A stretch of 64,000 nucleotides of DNA from contig JAGGNK010013559.1 in the NCBI GenBank assembly GCA_017590115.1, positions 2,050,305 through 2,114,304 of the forward strand, given 5' to 3'. The notes beneath the pieces are model-generated. The model was not told the DNA's origin. It ran no database searches and was given only the letters and a program-made list of their open reading frames with translations. Positions 59,537-64,000 of the stretch are shown here, piece after piece (the stretch's first letter is position 1; each line of letters opens with the position of its first letter). This stretch comes from Montifringilla adamsi. Its lineage: Eukaryota; Chordata; Aves; Passeriformes; Passeridae. The position numbers and the translations under genes were made by a program.

Positions 59537-62500
59537 CTGCAAAAGCAAAGAACACAGGCTGAGTTTAATGATGGCTGAAGGCAGCAAAAGGGGAGGGTGT
59601 TCATGGTAAATGCACCCTGTAATAATCTCTTCCATAACCAAGAGATGCTGTGGCATTCCTGTCAGCTGTACCTGCTCTCCCTTGGATCTTGCCTTCAGAG
59701 AACACCAAATCCCTCCATGTGTCCCTTCAGCCCCTGCTAAAGGCACAGCCCCTGGTTTGTGTGTCACTCCCTAATGCCTCTGTTGGGATGTTCTTACCCC
59801 TTCCTGAACAAGGCTGGGAGCCTGTATGGCTGCAGCAGGACCTTCGCCAGTGGGTCCTGCAGTCCATTCACCTGGTCCTTCTTCCACAAGCCTGCACCCA
59901 GGAATGACAGCACAGAAGGAGATAAAGACCAATAATTACAAACTATAAAATAAATGCAATAACTCCTCTTGCCCAGCTCAGGTAGGTACTGAAGCCCAGG
60001 ACAGCATCCAGCTGGAGCCACTCTTACAAAGTCTCTTTGCAATAGAAATATTTAATAAATAACTCAGTAATGTCTTAAATATAACACTGCTGCTCTTGAA
60101 GGCTGCAGCAGCCCTAAAGCCAAGCTGAGCACCCCAAATCCTCTACCTGGCAGGAAGTAAGGGGTCAGGCACTGAGGGACCCTTTTGTACAGGCTGGGGT
60201 GTGTCCCATTGGATTTTCCAGAGTCATTCTTCCCACAGGTGCTGCCAAAGCGGAAATTGCCGTCGAAGTAGTTAAAGCCAAAGGCATCTGGGAGACACGG
60301 AGAGAAGGGGATGATGTTTGTGTCATGCTGAGGTGCCCCTCGGGTCCCGGGGTGTCACTTACTGTTCCTGTACAGGAAAAGGGCAGTGTCCTGGTACCCC
60401 TGGGAGAAAATGTCGTTCAAGACCTGCAAGGAGAAACACTCGAGGTCATTAAAGAGCCCTGACCCCAGTACTACAGGATCCATCCAAAGCTGTTTGACTG
60501 TGGAGGGCTGGGATGGCCCATTTGGGAAGGCAGCAAGCACTGGTTGGTTTCCAAGCACCACAGCACCGGTCAGAGAAACACAGAATGATTTGGGTTGGAA
60601 GGGACCTTAGAGATCACCTGGTTTTGTCTGGTCCTTTGCAGGTTGTGGACCCCATCCCAAGCTGGCCACCCATCATCAGTGCTTTCCCCAAAATGTACTG
60701 CAAAAACAGGGGGTGCTGTCCCCTCCCTTTGAAATCCCATTAATTAACAGTGGAGATTGAGCTGAACCTTAAATCTTGAGAGGGCAGGAGCAGCATTTAT
60801 CTTTTCACCAGAACTAAGCTGGGAGAAGTCCTGGTGGGCTCACCATGGTACTGGGTGGAAAGAGAGCGTAGCTGATCCTGCAGAGGTTCTCTATGGAGAT
60901 CTGGATGCTGCCATTGAAGATCTGGAAGCAGAAGAAGATGGCGGGGCAGTCGCGGGGGCAGATGTCCAGCTCGCCGGTGAACGGGGACACGGTGATCACG
61001 GGCTCCTCCAGGCTGGACACGGGCTGCAGGCCTGTGAAGCCTCCGTCCACGTAGCGCTGGGGGAGGAGCAGAGGCAGGGTTTGCTTTGGGGCCTTTGTGG
61101 TGTCACTGAGTTGGGAGACAGCAGCTGCACAGGTGACATTCCTGTGGTGAGCCCATCCCAGCTTGTCCTCCCTTCCCACTTCCAACAGCGTCTTGTCCCA
61201 CCTGTGCTCTTTATCCCTTTGCCAGCTCCTTCCCCTGCCCTGCCTGTGACACCCAGTCAGTTCCTCGACCAGGTCCGCAATCCACAGTAGTTATTAAAAT
61301 GGAAATATAATTCTTTTCATTCACAAAGCTTTGTACAACAATTTTTGGCAGTCAAGAGCCAATTCAGACATCACCAAATGCACAGTGTTGTATAACTTTC
61401 AAGTTCTGAGCTTGAGCAGTAGGGCCCCCATGTTTAATAATTGCCTGCAGATTCATGAGGGATTACATACTGGGCAAGGAAAATGTCAATTCCAAAAGGA
61501 ATCTGGATTTACCACCCACCTCAGTGGGATTGGAAGTTGCAGCTGATGGAATTAAATGTTGTTGAAATAACAGGGCAGAGAGGCCTCACAGAGCAATCAC
61601 ACACCTGGGGATGGGTTGGGTTAGAAGGGACCTTAAAGGTCATCCCATTCCACCACCTTCCGCTATCCAAGGTTGCTCCAAGCCACGTCCAACCTGGCCT
61701 TGAACATTTCCAGGGACCTTAGAGTCCCTGAAGGGGCTCCAAGAGAGTTGAAGATGGAGTGACAGGGAGTTGAAGGGATGGAGCGACAGGACAAGTGGGC
61801 AATGGCTTCCCACTGCCATTAGGGTTAGATGGAATACTAGGAAGAAATCCTTCCCTGTGAGGATGGTGAGGCCCTGCACAGGTTGCCCAGAAAACACTGG
61901 AAAACACTGCCAAGCTCCTCCTTCCCCTCCCTCAGACAAGCAGAGTATGGAAATGCTCTGGGCTGGGGGAGGATCCTCCCACGAACTCTTGATGTCTCAG
62001 CTGTGCAAGTCAGCACCTGAGCCAAGGGATGAACCTGCACTGCAGCCAGGCCCTGCCTGGGATAACTGGATTGTGTCTCAAGGTCCCCACTGTGGGTGTC
62101 CTCTTATCTCTCTCAGACATCTGTAAGGTCATCCACACTCTGTCCATGGGCAAAGCAGGAGAGGGCTCTCCAGATGGCAATTCCACCCACCTGTCATCTT
62201 AGGATGTGGTGAAGCATAAGCTGATGGGCTTTATCATCCTCCATCAACTAAAGGAAAAGCCTAGACACACCTATCCCTCCCTGGTCTGTGCACTCCTCCT
62301 TTACTGAGGAGTTCAAACCAAGAACACTCTGCTGGGAGTGTGTGTTTTAGGGGAAATATCACTCACCACTCCTCGGTAGGATGGAGGGATGAATCCACAG
62401 TAAATTGGAAGAAAACAGCTGCAGAGGAGAGCCTGGGGAGGAGAGGGATTGCAGAAGTCAATGTTCCTGTCAAAGTTCTTCTGGACAAAAGCTGCTGATG

Positions 62501-64000
62501 TGGTGCTGAAAATTCAGCCTTGACAAAGTCTGGAACCAGGCTGCTGGCACTACCTGGACTTTGCTGGGGACTGTGGCAAGAAAGGTTTCAAGAAAGCGAA
62601 AACATCTGATTTCACTGAAGTGGAAACACTTCTCTGGAGCAGGGCACAACACTGCATTTTTTAATTTTATAGCTACCAGAATTAATAGTTGTAAATCTAC
62701 ATGTCTGTTTCCAACACTGTCCTTTGATGGTGGCAAGCTGAAGCTTTGGGGCCAATTTCCATCTTTGCAGGTTTTTGGACAAAGGCACCCTCACAAGGTA
62801 TCCTCACCCTGCTGGGATTTGTCAGTGGTAAAGCCACTGCTGGGGCATTTGCAACCACTTCCCACCAATGTCATCAGCTGGGAATGAGCACCCCAGGCTC
62901 CTGGGCTACCTAGAGGAAGCACCATGGGGTGAACTCCAACACCTCTCTGGAGCTGCCATCCTCTACTGTCTCCCTGGGATAAGGGACCCAGGACCTCAGG
63001 GTCAGCTCTGTTAGGACTTTACTCTGGTATTCTCCCCCCAGCAGATAATTTACTGGTTAATGAGCTGCTTGTTGTTCAGCAGCAGCTTTTTCCAGCTCTT
63101 TCCTCCCAGGAAAATGCTGAGGCAACAAGAAAACCATTGCCAGATGGCTGAGGAGAGACCTGTAGGGAGAGCTGAGAGGTCACATCAGCACTGACAGGGC
63201 TCTTTGCAAAGTCACTATTAGAGCTCCAACATCGGCTCTATGAGGCTGGAAACAAACCTGCTGCTTTTTTTAGCATGATTTGTTCCATCTGATCCTGGAA
63301 CTCAAACCTTCCTCCCTGCCCCCAGGCTCATGGAGCCCATTGGGGTGGGACCCTGGCTCTGTCAGAGCCTCCTGACCCTCTCCCCATCTCAGGTAGAAAA
63401 AGTGCAGTTAAAGCCACCAGCACTTGGGGTATGTCCATCCCAGGCAGACAGTGGAGACCTTCCCCATGTCGCTGTTTAGTAGGAAATGACAAAGAGACAG
63501 TCAGAAGGCTGAGTGGCATAAACACATATTCTTACTTGGAACCGCTTCTTTTATACACCGATCGATACAGGTGGACCCGATTGGTCATTTAATCAATACA
63601 TTTCACCTGACTGGCTAATTAACAAGGTGCCCATTTATAAACAATCTTATGAGAATAACAAGAAAACAGATATTAGGAAAACAACACCTGCAGGGTTTTT
63701 TTTTAATAATTTGCTATCATTGTTTATCTCCAACTCCCTAAAGTCACCCAGTTTTTTTAATAATTTGCTATCATTGTTTATCTCCAACTCCCTAAAGTCT
63801 CCCAGGCGGATTCTATGAAAACTTATCTAGTTTTCTCACTCTCTGACCAGGCTGTCACGTCCACACCCACGGCACCAGAGGAAGGTCTCTGCACCTGAAT
63901 GAGGTCCTCCTTGGAGCTGAACTCCGAGGCCATGACGTTCTGGCCGTCCACCACCCGTGTCAGTGAGATGTGCAGCCGCCCCGAGGCCACCAGGTAGGAA
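59419..64000 (-). CDS. PNPLA1: Patatin-like phospholipase domain protein 1, copy C (5' end outside window)
   Basis: Seven exons are visible on the minus strand: 63,895 to beyond 64,000 (exon 2, partial), 62,367-62,432, 60,844-61,056, 60,363-60,423, 60,147-60,287, 59,798-59,891 and 59,419-59,536. All internal junctions have AG/GT borders with consistent phase, ending in TGA. The patatin core is PNPLA1-like: [45 protein letters not shown] with the catalytic Asp in DGG, then [11 protein letters not shown] and YALFPP. Mammalian PNPLA1 acts as an acyltransferase/transacylase making omega-O-acylceramides for the epidermal barrier. The catalytic Ser exon lies past the right edge. The C-terminus (exons 6-8) is basic and leucine-rich, unlike the long Pro-rich tail of mammals. 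Assignment to PNPLA1 rather than PNPLA2/3 rests on exon 4. Confidence 0.85.
59798..59891 (-). CDS. PNPLA1: PNPLA1 copy C exon 7
   Basis: A 94-nt exon encoding [20 protein letters not shown] and a basic stretch ending ALFRK, with a GTAAGA donor. Phase fits both neighbours. Confidence 0.8.
60147..60287 (-). CDS. PNPLA1: PNPLA1 copy C exon 6
   Basis: A 141-nt exon starting [15 protein letters not shown] and ending LTPYFLP at a GTAGAG donor. Contains an NDS/NGT-rich polar linker. Confidence 0.85.
60363..60423 (-). CDS. PNPLA1: PNPLA1 copy C exon 5
   Basis: A 61-nt exon encoding [20 protein letters not shown], with a GTAAGT donor and phase 1 end. It aligns with copy A exon 5 at the same length. 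Confidence 0.92.
60580..60645 (-). mobile_element. CR1 LINE tail in intron 4 of copy C
   Basis: AAACACAGAATGATTTGGGT then TGGAAGGGACCTTAGAGATC, a short reverse-complement CR1 terminus between exons 4 and 5. Confidence 0.8.
60844..61056 (-). CDS. PNPLA1: PNPLA1 copy C exon 4 (catalytic Asp)
   Basis: A 213-nt exon. [12 protein letters not shown] carries the catalytic Asp of the Ser-Asp dyad, followed by [20 protein letters not shown] and a PNPLA1-type ALFPPSTM end at a GTGAGC donor. Confidence 0.93.
61610..61905. mobile_element. Two CR1 LINE fragments in opposite orientation
   Basis: A minus-oriented tail (61,610-61,722; GGTTGGGTTAGAAGGGACCT, CCAACCTGGCCTTGAACATT) joins a plus-oriented piece (61,722-61,905; GGGCAATGGCTTCCCACTGC, AGGTTGCCCAGA) within intron 3 of copy C. 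Confidence 0.8.
62367..62432 (-). CDS. PNPLA1: PNPLA1 copy C exon 3
   Basis: A 66-nt exon encoding [19 protein letters not shown] plus RGV, with a CCCAG acceptor and GTGAGT donor. Confidence 0.92.
63468..63845 (-). mobile_element. LTR-like element in intron 2 of copy C
   Basis: In minus orientation a CCAAT motif (GACCAATCGGG) is followed by a TATA box (TATAAAAG, 63,548-63,555), and the 3' end is near TGTCGCTGTTTAGTAGG on the plus strand. The left edge starts TG. The right edge is uncertain and no target-site duplication was identified. Confidence 0.45.
63698..63805. repeat. Tandem duplication, two units of about 54 bp
   Basis: The unit AATAATTTGCTATCATTGTT followed by TATCTCCAACTCCCTAAAGT occurs twice in a row, differing at only a few positions, inside or at the edge of the LTR-like element. 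Confidence 0.85.
63895..64000 (-). CDS. PNPLA1: PNPLA1 copy C exon 2 (cut by window edge)
   Basis: Encodes [19 protein letters not shown] to SKEDLIQ and ends at a GTGCAG donor in phase 0. The rest of exon 2 and all of exon 1 lie beyond the window. Confidence 0.85.

Noticed and set aside
1..64000. tRNA, rRNA or snRNA genes
   Set aside because: No cloverleaf-like box A/box B pairs or conserved small-RNA sequences were recognised by eye; a covariance-model scan would be needed to exclude them.

Overview
The window looks like vertebrate nuclear DNA from a bird, probably a songbird. Three things point there. At least two dozen fragments of the avian CR1 LINE 3' end lie in both orientations. There are several ERV-type LTRs. 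An intronless Shaker potassium-channel gene is recognisable as KCNA3 (Kv1.3). Coding density is very low, and most open frames come from GC-rich minisatellites, CR1 copies or the antisense of KCNA3. Species and chromosome cannot be read from the sequence; the songbird assignment is inference.

Layout: 1-1,150 is intergenic with a G/C-rich minisatellite. 1,150-6,500 is noncoding, with a possible regulatory island holding an RFX-type X-box near 5.5 kb. KCNA3 is on the minus strand at 6,577-8,331 under a CpG island. From 8.6 to 42.8 kb I found no credible protein gene. That stretch holds CR1 fragments, a solo LTR with a clean target-site duplication (29.2-30.0 kb), a 10-bp-unit minisatellite (34.3-34.7 kb), two very long A/T homopolymers in opposite orientation (25.3 and 27.8 kb) and a repeat-free, homeodomain-motif-rich block near 20 kb that may be a conserved enhancer.

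From 42.8 kb to the right edge lies a cluster of patatin-like phospholipase genes most like PNPLA1. Copy A (plus, 44.2-47.5 kb) has six homologous exon segments that join in frame with canonical splice sites, but its first exon has lost its 5' half. Copy B (plus, 54.3-55.2 kb) is a pseudogene: it keeps an intact-looking exon 1, but a deletion of about 2.4 kb removes everything after the first part of exon 2. Copy C (minus, 59.4 kb to beyond the edge) is the best-preserved gene, with exons 2 (partial) to 8 visible. A and C are convergent. A and B are tandem duplicates with matching flanks, and a third fragment of the duplicated unit is at 50.9-51.0 kb. LTR-type insertions interrupt the duplicated flanks and intron 2 of copy C.

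In mammals PNPLA1 acts in omega-O-acylceramide synthesis for the skin lipid barrier. Copy A carries substitutions at the oxyanion loop (G-x-G to G-x-S) and next to the catalytic Asp (DGG to DGE), and it has a new acidic C-terminus, so it may be a pseudoenzyme or a decaying duplicate. KCNA3 is functionally unrelated.
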